Assembly (NCBI RefSeq): GCF_001308875.1
Contig: NZ_KQ465114.1
Span: 1 to 64,000 of the forward strand
DNA length: 64,000 bases
Source: Lysinibacillus sp. ZYM-1
Lineage (GTDB): Bacteria; Bacillota; Bacilli; Bacillales_A; Planococcaceae
Direction: 5' to 3'
Part shown: in pieces, positions 17,577 through 27,031 of the stretch
How positions within the stretch are numbered: the stretch's first letter is position 1
Layout of the letters: each line of letters starts with the position of its first letter
Notes under the pieces: model-generated
What the model was told of the DNA's origin: nothing
Database searches by the model: none
What the model saw: only the letters and a program-made list of their open reading frames with translations
Program-made: the position numbers and the translations under genes

Positions 17577-18401
17577 TTAAAAGTCTACTGAATAGTCATC
17601 TCCTAACCATTTTTGACTTAGTTCGCTTATAACACCCTCTTTCTTTAGCTCAACAATAGCCTCATCTAAACGCTCTTGTAACTTCACCTCATCCTTATTT
17701 AATAAGAAGTAAACTTTCGAATTTAATAATGCATCCCCGACGACTTTTTGCTGTGCCTCATTACTTTCGTTATAGTATTTCACGGCAAATGGTGTCGTAA
17801 TAATAGCATCAATACGACCACTTGCAAGTTGATTATTCACATCGACTGAACCAGAAGAATACACGATATTCGCTCCTAAATTATGTTCCTTGTTATATTT
17901 TTCAATAAAGACAGCGGAGTTACTTGTCGGAGAAACGCTCACGTTTTTCCCTTTCAAATCATCAATAGATTGAATCTCTTTATTTTTTTCGTTCACTGTC
18001 ACCTTTAATGGGAAAACATTATACGGTTCTTTATTGAATAAAAATTTCTCTTCTCGCTCACTATTCACTTCCATTTGATGGGCAATAAAATCAATTTTTC
18101 TTGTCTCTAAACTTAGTAATAGATTTGAAAATTCCATTGTTTTAAATTCAAATTCATACTCAGGTAACTTTTCATCGATGGCTCTAACTAGCTCTACATC
18201 ATAGCCAGTTAGATTTCCCTTATCATCTAAAAAACAGATATTTGGAAACTGTGTACCTGTACCGACAATAATTTTTTGTACATCTTTCCCTCCTTGTGCC
18301 GTCTTTTGTTCACTCGAATCTTCGTCCGATTTCTCTGAACTCGCACATGCTGTTAATAGAGCAATTAGCAAAAGTAGCAAATAAAACAATATTTTTTTCA
18401 T
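17577..18401 (-). CDS. tcyK: Amino-acid ABC transporter substrate-binding lipoprotein
   Basis: A lipoprotein that captures substrate outside the cell. It has 274 residues. The signal peptide is followed by a lipobox ending LLTAC, with Cys as the new N-terminus, and then a serine/glutamate-rich linker. The family 3 solute-binding domain starts at VQKIIVGTGTQFPNICF and includes FKTMEFSNLLLSLETRKIDFI. The ATG at 18401 has GGAGAGG upstream; a longer ORF to 18455 would bury the signal peptide and is not used. B. subtilis has two such genes (tcyJ, tcyK); here there is one, so the symbol is approximate. Confidence 0.87.
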   Translation of the reverse strand: MKKILFYLLLLLIALLTACASSEKSDEDSSEQKTAQGGKDVQKIIVGTGTQFPNICFLDDKGNLTGYDVELVRAIDEKLPEYEFEFKTMEFSNLLLSLETRKIDFIAHQMEVNSEREEKFLFNKEPYNVFPLKVTVNEKNKEIQSIDDLKGKNVSVSPTSNSAVFIEKYNKEHNLGANIVYSSGSVDVNNQLASGRIDAIITTPFAVKYYNESNEAQQKVVGDALLNSKVYFLLNKDEVKLQERLDEAIVELKKEGVISELSQKWLGDDYSVDF

Positions 18402-18420
18402 ATAATTCCCTCTCCTTCTT

Positions 18421-18702
18421 CTATGCATGTGAGGGTAAGCCCACGGCAAGTGCATCCTTGACGTGCTCTAATCCGATTTCTGTTACGGCTCTATAGACGC
18501 CACTTTCCCTTGAACCAATCTCTACAACAGGCACGTACCGAATGCCATATTTTAAGTCAAGAATGTCTCTAAACGTATCATTATTTGTCACATCAACTGT
18601 TTTATAGGGAATGCGCTGTTCTTCTAAATAAGCTTTTATGTCATCACAATAGCTACACCCTTGCTTCGACCAAACAATTATATCTCTAGTCTTTGTCATC
18701 AT
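18421..18702 (-). CDS. ytnI: Glutaredoxin-like protein, YtnI-like
   Basis: A 93-residue glutaredoxin-fold protein with the redox motif WSKQGCSYCDDIKAYLE (CxxC) and the cis-Pro region GIRYVPVVEIG. It lies between the two monooxygenase/transport halves of the operon, as ytnI does in B. subtilis. Its likely job is thiol-disulfide exchange on the imported sulfur compound or on partner enzymes; this is inference. Two adjacent Met codons could each be the start; GGAGG precedes both. Confidence 0.87.
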   Translation of the reverse strand: MMTKTRDIIVWSKQGCSYCDDIKAYLEEQRIPYKTVDVTNNDTFRDILDLKYGIRYVPVVEIGSRESGVYRAVTEIGLEHVKDALAVGLPSHA

Positions 18703-18711
18703 TTTTCCTCC

Positions 18712-19725
18712 TTAGCTTACCGCTTCTATTTTCTCCAAATGTAAATTAATGGGACTTAAAAGTTCAAAGGAGCGTTGTCGTTCAAATTCCTTCAACACTG
18801 GTGTGTGCAAAATGAATTCATCTACTTGATATTGCACGTGAAAATTATCTAATAGGGCTTTAATTTCTTCTGGTGACCCATGGACAATATCTGCATCATA
18901 CTGTTTGACCGTATACCCTTCTCCAGATTCCTGCCCAAATTTTTCTGCTAATTCTACTGATTGTAAAGTCAGCGTCCTGCCGCTTGCTAAATGCACCTTT
19001 GTAATCTTTTGGCCTTCTATCAGCTCTATTGCTTCGTTTTTTGTAGGAGCTGCAATGGCTGCGATGGAGACAGCAAAGTGACCTTTAGGATGATGTTCAC
19101 GATAGATGCTAGCCGCCTGCGCTAGTAACTCATTGTCGCTATTAATGAATCGTGCAAAGACGAAGGCAATACCGAGCCTTCCTGCAAGTTCTGCACTTTG
19201 TGGACTTGCCCCTAATAAAAACAAAGCCGGCTTTACATTTGGAATTGGTGTTGCCTGCACACCATGCAGGTCATGATTCGTTGGTAAAGTTTGTTCAATT
19301 AATTGTTGTAAAAATGTTAGTCTCTCTTCAAAATCCTCGCCTTGATTGAGAGTGCCATATTGTAAAGCCTTCGTGGAAAGAGGCAAACCACCTGGCGCCT
19401 TCCCAATGCCTAAATCAACCCGGCCAGGTTCCAATGATGCAAGTACATGAAAATTTTCCGCTACTTTGTATGGACTGTAATGCTGGAGCATGACTCCACC
19501 TGACCCAATACGAATGGAATTGGTTTTTGCAAGTAAATAGGAAACTAATACTTCCGGGGATGACCCTGCTAGTGTATCAGTATGATGATGCTCCGATACC
19601 CAAAATCGGGAGTAGCCCAACTGCTCCGCTTTCTGTGCCAATGCTACAGTTTTTTGTAACGTTTGCTCATTTGTTGCTCCATCAATAATTGGACTTTGAT
19701 CTAATATGCCTAATGTATAACTCAT
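18712..19725 (-). CDS. ytmO: Luciferase-like flavin monooxygenase, YtmO-like
   Basis: A bacterial-luciferase-fold, FMNH2-dependent monooxygenase of 337 residues. It starts MSYTLGILDQSPI, typical of the MsnO8 subfamily, and has FWVSEHHHTDTLAGSSPEVL, IRIGSGGVMLQHYSPYKVAE and RVDLGIGKAPGG. The start at 19725 is chosen over one 8 codons upstream because an AGGAGG-rich site precedes it. It is followed at 9 nt by ytnI and preceded by the ytnJ-type gene. In this operon class the pair of monooxygenases probably cleaves the C-S bond of S-alkyl (N-acetyl) cysteine. Confidence 0.87.
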   Translation of the reverse strand: MSYTLGILDQSPIIDGATNEQTLQKTVALAQKAEQLGYSRFWVSEHHHTDTLAGSSPEVLVSYLLAKTNSIRIGSGGVMLQHYSPYKVAENFHVLASLEPGRVDLGIGKAPGGLPLSTKALQYGTLNQGEDFEERLTFLQQLIEQTLPTNHDLHGVQATPIPNVKPALFLLGASPQSAELAGRLGIAFVFARFINSDNELLAQAASIYREHHPKGHFAVSIAAIAAPTKNEAIELIEGQKITKVHLASGRTLTLQSVELAEKFGQESGEGYTVKQYDADIVHGSPEEIKALLDNFHVQYQVDEFILHTPVLKEFERQRSFELLSPINLHLEKIEAVS

Positions 19726-19774
19726 ACACTGCCTCCTCCTTAATTTCATTTATTCAAATAAATTTACTTGGTTT

Positions 19775-21103
19775 TTAGACAGACTGTTTGACATAGCGAC
19801 TTTCCTTGAACGGTAAACCCAAATTACCACGCAATGTGTCTGCTTCATAGTCTTTCCGATAAAGCCCTCTCGCTTGTAATATTGGCACCACTTTATCAAC
19901 AAAATCTTCGAGGGCACCTGGTACCGTCACACCAATTATGAAGCCATCTGCTGCCTCCTTTTCAAACCATTCCTGTACAAGATCTGCCACGTGCTCAGCT
20001 GTCCCAAAAAATGCTGTTTTTGGAGTGGCCTCACGTAAAGCAACTTGACGTAAAGTAAGTCCTTCATTCTTAGCATATTGTTTAATATAATCTGTCGTAC
20101 TTCTAAAGCTATTTGCCCCAATATCACCTAGCTCAGGAAACGGCGCATCCACATCATACTGTGTAAAATCATGATGATCGAAGTAACGCCCCAAATAAGC
20201 CAAAGCACGATCAATAGAAACGAGTTCAACGATTTCTTGGTATTTTGCCTCTGCTTCCTCATCTGTTTCACCAATGATAGGGGAAATTCCTGGGAAAATT
20301 TTCACTTCATCTGGATTGCGCCCAAATGCTGCAATCTCTGTTTTTACTCTTTTGTAAAATTTTTGCGACTCTTCTATGGTTGCTCCGTGTGTAAAAATGG
20401 CATCTGCATCCTTCGCAGCCAATCGAATCCCAGCATCAGATGACCCAGCTTGAAAAATAACGGGCTGACCTTGCTTTGTTCGTCCAATATTAAGTGGACC
20501 TTGGACTGAAAAATACTGCCCTTTATGATTTAACGTGTGTAATTTCTCTGGATCAAAAAATTGGTCATTTTCGACATCTGCAATAAACGCATCATCTTCC
20601 CATGAATCCCATAATCCTTTGACGACCTCTAAATATTCTTCGGCAAGTTGATAACGGTCTGCATGGCTTGGATGTTGGTCAATTGTTTTATTGTAGTTTA
20701 AAGCTGTATTCTCTAAAGGAGTAGTCACTACATTCCAACCTGCACGCCCTGCACTAATATGATCTAAAGAAGCAAATTGGCGTGCTATTGTGAATGGTTC
20801 GCTATAGGAAGTCGATACGGTCCCAACTAATCCAATGTTTTTGGTCGCTACAGCTAATGCCGATAATATCGTAATAGGCTCAAAACGATTTAAAAAATGA
20901 GGAATGGATTTTTCATTAATAAATAAACCATCCGCAATAAATGCAACATCAAATTTTCCTTGCTCCGCCTTTTGAGCCTGCTGAATATAAAAAGGCAAGT
21001 TGACACTTTGATTGCTCGCTACCTTTGGATGACGCCAACTTGAAATATTGCCACCTACTCCGTGAATAATTGCACCAAAACGAATTTTGTCCTGTCTAGC
21101 CAA
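19775..21103 (-). CDS. ytnJ: NtaA/SnaA/DszA-type FMN-dependent monooxygenase, YtnJ-like
   Basis: A 442-residue luciferase-fold monooxygenase of the NtaA/DszA group, needing reduced FMN from a partner reductase. Visible family patterns are [42 protein letters not shown] and [20 protein letters not shown]. It begins with TTG, with GAGGAGG 7 nt upstream. It is the first gene of the sulfur operon after the LysR regulator. No flavin reductase gene is present nearby, so reduced flavin must come from elsewhere. Confidence 0.88.
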   Translation of the reverse strand: MARQDKIRFGAIIHGVGGNISSWRHPKVASNQSVNLPFYIQQAQKAEQGKFDVAFIADGLFINEKSIPHFLNRFEPITILSALAVATKNIGLVGTVSTSYSEPFTIARQFASLDHISAGRAGWNVVTTPLENTALNYNKTIDQHPSHADRYQLAEEYLEVVKGLWDSWEDDAFIADVENDQFFDPEKLHTLNHKGQYFSVQGPLNIGRTKQGQPVIFQAGSSDAGIRLAAKDADAIFTHGATIEESQKFYKRVKTEIAAFGRNPDEVKIFPGISPIIGETDEEAEAKYQEIVELVSIDRALAYLGRYFDHHDFTQYDVDAPFPELGDIGANSFRSTTDYIKQYAKNEGLTLRQVALREATPKTAFFGTAEHVADLVQEWFEKEAADGFIIGVTVPGALEDFVDKVVPILQARGLYRKDYEADTLRGNLGLPFKESRYVKQSV

Positions 21104-21172
21104 ATCAATTCCTCCTCAATTTTATTTTTTACTAAACATAGTGGTTAAGTATGCTTTTGTGTTAAAAAAATA

Positions 21173-21198
21173 TTTATTTACAATATTTCATAAATAAA
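21173..21198. promoter_or_regulatory. Palindrome upstream of ytnJ, candidate LysR-regulator site
   Basis: Perfect 8-nt arms TTTATTTA (21173-21180) and TAAATAAA (21191-21198) flank a 10-nt spacer in the region between the LysR gene and ytnJ. Position and symmetry suit a YtlI-type activator, but AT-rich palindromes arise easily by chance. Confidence 0.4.
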
Positions 21199-21287
21199 TT
21201 TGGATTGAGAATGATATTACAGTTCATTGAAGCAATATGCAATAGGTTAAGTAATAGAAAAAATTTATGGTCTAATAAAATATTTTA

Positions 21288-22184
21288 TCAATACTTGATT
21301 TGTACGCTTTCAAATTCCTTAGCTGTATCACAGATTGTCTGCCAAAAAGCTGATGTCAATGTATCTTTATTTTTATAAGTTAAAAATATATGTTGATTCA
21401 TATCCAGTAAATGTTTGACATCTATCTCCACAAACTCGCCGCTTTCAAGTTCATTTTTGACACAAAGTTGGGGTAAAAAGCTTATATAATCTTTTGTGCG
21501 AATAAACGCTTTAGCGACTTCTAAATGATCTGTTCGAACCTCAATATTCGCTGCTACCCCCTCTACCTCGAACATTTTATGCACATAATTCCAATCAAAC
21601 GCTCCACATTCAAAAAACACCATTTTCTGTTGTGCCAATTCTTTCACTTGTATGGATTCTTGTAGTTGTAAAGGATGATCGCGATGCTTCACAAGTTTCA
21701 CTGCATTATTTAATAATAACTCATTGCAAACTCCATCCCTATGCACATACTGAATGAAAGCTAAGTGAATTTGATGACTTTCCAATTTTTCTAATAGCAT
21801 GGCTGTTGATCCAGTCATCAATTGAAACCGCAAATTTGGGAATTTTTCTTTCCATTTGGGCAATGCATCTGCTAAAAAATATTGAGCTGTTACTCCATTT
21901 GCACCAATACATACGTCATCTGTTTCCTGTGTCTCTTCTAATTGCTTTTTTCCTTGCTGAAATGTTTGCACAATTTGAGTAGCAAAAGGTAAGAAGTCTT
22001 TGCCTTTATCTGATAAGGTCACACTTCGTCCATCTCGATAAAATAATTCAACACTTAGCTCTCGCTCTAATGATTTGATTCGTGCAGTCACAGTTGGCTG
22101 CGATAGAAACAAGGCATTGGCTGCCTTATGGGTACTCTTATAATGTACAACATATAAAAAAGCCTCAATATGGTCTATATTCAT
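21288..22184 (-). CDS. ytlI: LysR-family transcriptional regulator (YtlI-like)
   Basis: A 298-residue regulator. The N-terminal winged helix-turn-helix reads SQPTVTARIKSLERELSVEL, and the effector-binding domain covers about 90-298. It lies upstream of, and in the same direction as, the sulfur operon. In B. subtilis YtlI activates this operon when sulfur is limiting. The gene is 185 nt from ytnJ, so the operon likely has its own promoter there. No terminator was found between them. Confidence 0.83.
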   Translation of the reverse strand: MNIDHIEAFLYVVHYKSTHKAANALFLSQPTVTARIKSLERELSVELFYRDGRSVTLSDKGKDFLPFATQIVQTFQQGKKQLEETQETDDVCIGANGVTAQYFLADALPKWKEKFPNLRFQLMTGSTAMLLEKLESHQIHLAFIQYVHRDGVCNELLLNNAVKLVKHRDHPLQLQESIQVKELAQQKMVFFECGAFDWNYVHKMFEVEGVAANIEVRTDHLEVAKAFIRTKDYISFLPQLCVKNELESGEFVEIDVKHLLDMNQHIFLTYKNKDTLTSAFWQTICDTAKEFESVQIKY

Positions 22185-22295
22185 GTAAATTCCACCCCTT
22201 CATTCCTTTTTTATTTCATTATATAAATAATTCATTATATTCTCCATATTTTATAGGAAAAGTATGTTTTATTTCTATACCGACACAAAAGAAAA

Positions 22296-22475
22296 AAGTA
22301 ACCCAGCGTCTCCCAGGTTACTTGACTATGTAGCGATGTAGCCATCCATCTTGACAACAAACATCGCGCATGGTGAACATCCCTCTGTCTGCCAACCACT
22401 TGTATGTTATTCACATGGGCACCCTCTGTTGCCCATGTAAACTCTATCTATCGTACTTCTCAACCCGAGAAGTAT
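22296..22475 (-). ncRNA. Structured RNA of unknown class downstream of argF
   Basis: On the minus strand four hairpins and a terminator follow each other. Hairpin 1 has arms 22455-22461 and 22467-22473. Hairpin A has arms 22413-22420 and 22431-22438 (8 perfect pairs). Hairpin B has arms 22371-22379 and 22390-22398. Hairpin C has arms 22333-22339 and 22361-22367 (7 perfect pairs). The terminator has arms 22296-22303 and 22316-22323 and then a T-tract. Both A and B expose a 10-nt loop with the same core ACAGAGGG. It is either the argF 3' UTR or an independent small RNA. I recognise no T-box, lysine or SAM riboswitch motif. Confidence 0.6.
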
Positions 22476-22485
22476 ATGTCAGATA

Positions 22486-23451
22486 TTATGCTAGAATCGA
22501 TGCTAGAACTGCTTTCTGTGCATGAAGTCTGTTCTCAGCTTGCTCAAAGATATATGAATTAGAGCCATCAATAACAGATGTTGCCACTTCTTCCTCACGA
22601 TGTGCTGGCAAGCAATGCAGGAACATATAATTTGGTTTCGCATAGGCAACTAGCTCATCATTAATTTGATAATCTGCAAAGTCTTGCAAACGTTTTGCTG
22701 CTTCTTCCTCTTGGCCCATTGATGTCCAAACATCCGCATAGACAACATCTGCATTTAATACAGCCTCCACAGGGTCATTTGTGATCATAACTGTGCTGCC
22801 ATTTGCCGCTGCAATAGCCTGTGCTTTCGCGATTACTTCCGCATCACATTCATAACCAACAGGTGTTGCCACGGCTACATTCATACCAACATGTGCTGAA
22901 GCAACTACTAAAGAATGTGCTACATTGTTGCCATCTCCCACATAGGCAATTTTAAGTCCTTTTAAAATACCTTTGTTTTCTGCAATTGTTTCTAAATCCG
23001 CTAAAGCTTGGCATGGATGATAGATATCCGTTAATCCATTGATGACAGGAATTGCCGCATGCTCTGCAAGCTCCTTGACCATCGCATGGGAATTTGCTCG
23101 GATCATAATACCATCTAAATAACCTGATAATACGTGTGCTGTATCGTAAATGGATTCGCCGCGACCAATTTGTAAATCACGCGCATGCATAAACATACTT
23201 TTCCCACCTAGTTGATTCATGCCAACTTCAAATGAAATACGAGTACGCGTTGAATGTTTTTCGAAAATCATACCCAGTGTTTTACCTTCAAGTAATCTTG
23301 GGCATTTCCCTTCTTTGGTGATCATTTTAAGCTGTGTTGCTAACTCAATCAGTTCTTCAACTTCTTGACTTGTATAGTCTAGCAAAGTTAGCAGGTCTTT
23401 TCCTTTTAAACTAGACACTAACTTCAGCTGTACTTCCTCGAGTAATTTCAT
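22486..23451 (-). CDS. argF: Ornithine carbamoyltransferase
   Basis: It transfers the carbamoyl group to ornithine to form citrulline in arginine synthesis, or runs in reverse in the deiminase pathway. The 321-residue protein has the carbamoyl-phosphate motif STRTR ([11 protein letters not shown]), HPCQAL and the ornithine-binding HCLPAHR. It stands alone here, without other arg genes. The absence of arcA or arcC nearby and an ARG-box-like sequence over its promoter favour the biosynthetic role. An AAGGAG site lies upstream of the ATG. Confidence 0.95.
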   Translation of the reverse strand: MKLLEEVQLKLVSSLKGKDLLTLLDYTSQEVEELIELATQLKMITKEGKCPRLLEGKTLGMIFEKHSTRTRISFEVGMNQLGGKSMFMHARDLQIGRGESIYDTAHVLSGYLDGIMIRANSHAMVKELAEHAAIPVINGLTDIYHPCQALADLETIAENKGILKGLKIAYVGDGNNVAHSLVVASAHVGMNVAVATPVGYECDAEVIAKAQAIAAANGSTVMITNDPVEAVLNADVVYADVWTSMGQEEEAAKRLQDFADYQINDELVAYAKPNYMFLHCLPAHREEEVATSVIDGSNSYIFEQAENRLHAQKAVLASILA

Positions 23452-23485
23452 GGCTTTCGCTCCTTATATCGTTGCTGTTGAAATT

Positions 23486-23513
23486 AGTATAACATGCATA
23501 AATATAAAATCAA
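23486..23513 (-). promoter_or_regulatory. argF promoter with overlapping ARG-box-like sequence
   Basis: Minus strand TTGATT (23508-23513) and TATACT (23486-23491) are 16 nt apart. The plus strand across 23493-23513 begins CATGCATAAA and is A-rich, resembling the CATGAATAAAAAT-type AhrC/ArgR box, which would allow arginine repression. Confidence 0.5.
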
Positions 23514-23686
23514 CTGAATTTTTATAATTAATTCGAATCACTATTCATTTGTTATTAAATGTGTCTAAAATTCATCATTATGAATACTTATGCATATTAA
23601 GCAATTTTCAAAAATCACAAAACCTCTATGAAGTATTCTAGTATGCTTAAATCCTTATCAGTACTTCGGTTAGAGAGGGTGTTTAT

Positions 23687-23878
23687 TTGTTTACGGTGAA
23701 GTATAAGGAGCTATCTAAAAAAGTGGAAAAATGGATCCTAGTTGGAAGCAGTAAAAGAAGAACACGCAGGTGGGCAGCTATCACTTGGGCGGAGTTTGTT
23801 AGTGACAAAGGTGAAAATGTCGTGAATACCATTTTCCTTTGTGAGTATGACTCAGGTAAGCTCATTATTAATGAATAA
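23687..23878 (+). CDS. Hypothetical small protein, possibly truncated
   Basis: A 63-residue basic protein starting at TTG, with GAGAGGGTG about 7 nt upstream. I recognise no family. After the TAA stop the same frame stays open for about 42 more codons (DELEKLFLLTTEEI and onwards), with protein-like composition. The gene may therefore be the front part of a longer protein of about 105 residues broken by one nonsense change. It sits between argF and the cytolysin, divergent from argF. Confidence 0.4.
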   Translation: MFTVKYKELSKKVEKWILVGSSKRRTRRWAAITWAEFVSDKGENVVNTIFLCEYDSGKLIINE

Positions 23879-23974
23879 GATGAACTAGAAAAATTATTTC
23901 TATTAACAACGGAAGAAATAATGAACAATTCTTTAATACCTTACAGTTGGCTTTTTAGAACTATCATAAAAAAA

Positions 23975-23998
23975 CTCCTACCAAATATTTGATAGGAG
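23975..23998 (-). terminator. Terminator downstream of the cytolysin gene
   Basis: Stem 23975-23980 with 23993-23998 plus inner pairs, then TTTTTTT on the minus strand. It lies just beyond the decayed peptidase tail, in the same relative place as the terminator after the intact peptidase gene. Confidence 0.8.
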
Positions 23999-24020
23999 GT
24001 AAAATCATATTATTTCTATA

Positions 24021-24172
24021 ATTAATCGAAGGTATTTCATTCTTTTAACTACTTCATGGTCATTTTTTAATGACTTCCAACATTAATTTAGCAGCACTAT
24101 TCATAATCATTACGATGTAGGATATTCACTTAGTGCTTGTACGCCATTTGCTGTTCCATAGATTGAACATCC
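24021..24172 (-). pseudogene. Decayed 3' fragment of an M42 aminopeptidase gene
   Basis: The stretch aligns with the 3' end of the intact M42 gene (about 25942-26127). Shared blocks include TAATTAATCGAA (stop region), CATTAATTTA, CATAATCAT, ACGATGTAGGATA and TACGCCATTTG, in the same order. About 35 nt are missing inside the fragment relative to the intact gene and several small indels break the frame, so it is not coding. I judge similarity by eye at roughly three quarters. It directly follows the cytolysin gene on the same strand. Confidence 0.85.
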
Positions 24173-24200
24173 TATGCCTTCCCATACTCATAACTAATAC

Positions 24201-25718
24201 CTAATCAATACTACCTGTTGGGTATAATGTAGTTCCTCCAATGGAGACTTTTATTTCATTAGACAATGGAACATTATATTCATCAATAACCGTTCTCCAC
24301 CATTCCCATGCAAGGCCTGTACATTCTCTTGCATAGATTCTTATATTTTTTGAATTAGGTGGAAGTGGTATTACTGTAGAGAAATGAGCTGTTTTGTCTT
24401 TCCAATTTCCATCCCAAGTTTTATGGGTTAATACTTCATTTCCATTTTCATCATAGGAAAATTCGTCCCAGGCTACTTCAAATTGAGCAACGTATGCACC
24501 ATAATGATCAAGGATGATCTTTCCTTTAGAATATTCTGTAGCTGTCGTCTCGATATAATCTGTATTGTTATGAACAGCAGCAATTGAATGATCCTTTAAG
24601 AAAACACTTGTATATGAAATTGGATATGCTGGATTTTTAAGACTAAATTCTCCATTATCTTTAATTATTTCTCGAATATCATTAAAGTCCTTTGAGACAA
24701 TTTGATTATGCTTTTGTGAATCTCCGCCTAATACTACAGCCGTAAAGGAACTTTCTTCAAAAATATCCTTGTATTGTGCACTAGTTTCTACATTAGTATT
24801 AACATTCTTCAATAAGGCTTTAAAAGCAGCTTGGACATCCTTGCTTTTAGAGCTTGTCTCTAATTTCACATAAATTGTTCTACCATAAGCTACATTTGAC
24901 ACCATAACGGGAGGGGCATCGTTACTTACTCCTTTACGAGTTAACTCTGTAAAATCAACACTATCATCGAAAAGGTCTGATGGATTGTTAGGCAGTTCAG
25001 CACTTACGGTATAAAAAATTTGTTTATATGCCGCAACCATCACTTTTTTCTCTCCATTCGCAATCGCATTAAAGTCAATTCCCAGTGAATTGTCGAGAAC
25101 TTGGGCGTTTACATTCAGAGCGCTTGCTATTTGAGATTTGCTATAAACCATTGATTCTGAATATTGTAGTCTTGCAGGCAAAGTATGTGTTGTGGAATAT
25201 TTCTCACTCCATGTAGATACTAATTCATCTACTGCTCCTGACACATTACCATATGTTGGATTATCAACGGTCGTAGTATTTTCTCTTTTCATGCCAGGTA
25301 AATCAATGCTTATATTTAGCGGTTTTCTTTTGGCCACCAATAAATTTGGTTGATTGTCTGCAAAAGCTTGGTTTGCAAGTTGTAATACTCCTGGATATGT
25401 ACGATTCGCCATTGAATCAATAATTGAAATATCCACCGGTGAAGTTGTCAGTGATTTTTTATTACGTTCAACCACTATAAATTTATCATTTGCATTAATA
25501 CCTTCTCTCGGAACAAAGCTATCAACCTTGTCACCATTCACTGCTAATACTTCTTTGTTATTGTAGTTCAAATTTGCTATACCAGTATCAATGTCATTCG
25601 ATTTGCTTTTTTCACTAGAACTATTAAGTGTTTCAGCAAAAGAAATACTAGGATAATTTATGATGCATAGACTAATAGATAAACATACTAGAATCTTTAT
25701 TACTTTTTGAATTCTCAA
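24201..25718 (-). CDS. Cholesterol-dependent cytolysin (sphaericolysin/alveolysin-like)
   Basis: A secreted pore-forming toxin that binds membrane cholesterol and oligomerises. It has 505 residues. A signal peptide occupies about 1-28 (ending SISFAE). The conserved undecapeptide [11 protein letters not shown] is intact at 465-475, and the Thr-Leu cholesterol recognition pair is at 497-498 near the C-terminus (GGTTLYP). The core shows [15 protein letters not shown] and [17 protein letters not shown], typical of the family. It starts at TTG, with AAAGGAG 9 nt upstream. It is flanked by an intact M42 gene and a decayed copy of that gene's 3' end, which points to insertion at this site. The closest named relatives, from memory, are sphaericolysin and alveolysin. 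Confidence 0.96.
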   Translation of the reverse strand: MRIQKVIKILVCLSISLCIINYPSISFAETLNSSSEKSKSNDIDTGIANLNYNNKEVLAVNGDKVDSFVPREGINANDKFIVVERNKKSLTTSPVDISIIDSMANRTYPGVLQLANQAFADNQPNLLVAKRKPLNISIDLPGMKRENTTTVDNPTYGNVSGAVDELVSTWSEKYSTTHTLPARLQYSESMVYSKSQIASALNVNAQVLDNSLGIDFNAIANGEKKVMVAAYKQIFYTVSAELPNNPSDLFDDSVDFTELTRKGVSNDAPPVMVSNVAYGRTIYVKLETSSKSKDVQAAFKALLKNVNTNVETSAQYKDIFEESSFTAVVLGGDSQKHNQIVSKDFNDIREIIKDNGEFSLKNPAYPISYTSVFLKDHSIAAVHNNTDYIETTATEYSKGKIILDHYGAYVAQFEVAWDEFSYDENGNEVLTHKTWDGNWKDKTAHFSTVIPLPPNSKNIRIYARECTGLAWEWWRTVIDEYNVPLSNEIKVSIGGTTLYPTGSID

Positions 25719-25742
25719 AGAAAACCACTCCTTTTATAGGAA

Positions 25743-25769
25743 ATTATACCATATAAAAATAATTTTCAA
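25743..25769 (-). promoter_or_regulatory. Candidate promoter of the cytolysin gene
   Basis: Minus strand TTGAAA (25764-25769) and a perfect TATAAT (25743-25748), spaced 15 nt (slightly short), about 20 nt upstream of the TTG start. Confidence 0.55.
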
Positions 25770-25889
25770 ATATAGTATTTTGGTTTCATTTTCAAGTAAT
25801 TCCACCATCCTTCTAGAGCTATATAACTTTTCATAATTAAAATCTACTTTGATATATACTTTTTTGGTTTAACCAACCCAATATAAAAA

Positions 25890-25915
25890 GCCTTCTAACA
25901 TTTTAATTAGAAGGC
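25890..25915 (-). terminator. Terminator of the M42 aminopeptidase gene
   Basis: Perfect 8-pair stem (25890-25897 with 25908-25915), then TTTTT on the minus strand. Confidence 0.85.
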
Positions 25916-25942
25916 CATTAATATTTAGTTCTTTTTGTTTAA

Positions 25943-27031
25943 TTAATCGAAAGTAATTTTATTCACTGCTTCACGGTCTAATTTTTTAATAACTTCTACC
26001 ATTAATTTAACAGCATTATCATAATCATCACGATGTAGGATACCTGCATGTGAATGGATGTAGCGTGTCGCAATACCGATTGATAGTGCTGGTACGCCAT
26101 TTGCCGTTACGTGGATTGAGCCAGCATCTGTACCACCGCCAGCCATTGCTTCAAATTGGTATGGGATATTGTTCTCGTCTGCTACGTCTAATACGAATTC
26201 ACGTAAGCCACGGTGTGATACCATAGATGCATCATACACAACAATTTGAGGACCCGCACCCATTTTACTAGTTGATTCTTTAGCTGTAACTCCTGGAGTA
26301 TCTCCTGCTACGCCTACATCAACAGCAAATCCAATATCTGGTTGAATTTTATGTGTCGCTGTTTTAGCACCACGAAGTCCAACTTCTTCTTGTACATTCC
26401 CTACTGAATAAAGAATGTTAGGATGTTTTTCATTTTGTAAAGCTTTCATAACATCGATAGCAATGGCACAACCGATACGGTTATCCCAAGCTTTTGCTAA
26501 CAGATATTTTTCATTTTTCATAACATTGAATTCAAAATATGGTGTTACCATATCGCCAGGGCGTACGCCCCACTCAAGCACTTCATCTTTAGAAGCAGCA
26601 CCAATATCGATAAACATATCTTTAATGTCTACTACTTTATTGCGCACATCAGCAGGTAAAATATGAGGTGGTTTTGAACCAATAACCCCAATCACTTCAT
26701 CGCCCTTACGTGTCGTAATTGTAACGCGCTGTGCAAGCATAACTTGGCTCCACCAGCCACCTACTGTTTGGAATTTGATAAAGCCTTTGTCATCGATTTG
26801 CGTAACCATGAAACCTACTTCATCTAAATGTCCTGCTACGACGATTTTAGGCCCGTTTTCATCGCCTACTTTTTTAGCAATTACACTACCTAAGTTATCT
26901 GTTTCTACAGTATCTGCATATGGTGCAATGTATTTTTTCATGACCTCGCGCGGTGCACGTTCATTACCTGCGATACCATTTGCATCTGTTAAATCTTTAA
27001 ACATTTGTAATGTTGGATCTAGTTGTGTCAT
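25943..27031 (-). CDS. ysdC: M42 family glutamyl/leucyl aminopeptidase (YsdC-like)
   Basis: A cytoplasmic metal-dependent aminopeptidase that forms large tetrahedral assemblies in this family. It has 362 residues. Metal and catalytic residues are visible in [40 protein letters not shown] and [13 protein letters not shown]. The conserved C-terminal His is in YIHSHAG. It lies near infC-rpmI-rplT, ysdA and ysdB, as in B. subtilis. A decayed second copy of its 3' end lies about 1.8 kb downstream, beyond the cytolysin gene. Confidence 0.93.
   Translation of the reverse strand: MTQLDPTLQMFKDLTDANGIAGNERAPREVMKKYIAPYADTVETDNLGSVIAKKVGDENGPKIVVAGHLDEVGFMVTQIDDKGFIKFQTVGGWWSQVMLAQRVTITTRKGDEVIGVIGSKPPHILPADVRNKVVDIKDMFIDIGAASKDEVLEWGVRPGDMVTPYFEFNVMKNEKYLLAKAWDNRIGCAIAIDVMKALQNEKHPNILYSVGNVQEEVGLRGAKTATHKIQPDIGFAVDVGVAGDTPGVTAKESTSKMGAGPQIVVYDASMVSHRGLREFVLDVADENNIPYQFEAMAGGGTDAGSIHVTANGVPALSIGIATRYIHSHAGILHRDDYDNAVKLMVEVIKKLDREAVNKITFD

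Noticed and set aside
22296..22475. argF downstream RNA considered as T-box, lysine or SAM riboswitch
   Set aside because: It lacks the T-box AGGGTGG motif and I see no lysine or SAM core; it is also downstream of argF and 110 nt upstream of the LysR gene, after a terminator.
24201..25718. Cytolysin gene as part of an insertion sequence or prophage
   Set aside because: No transposase, integrase, terminal inverted repeats or tRNA target are visible; the flanks are peptidase sequence only.
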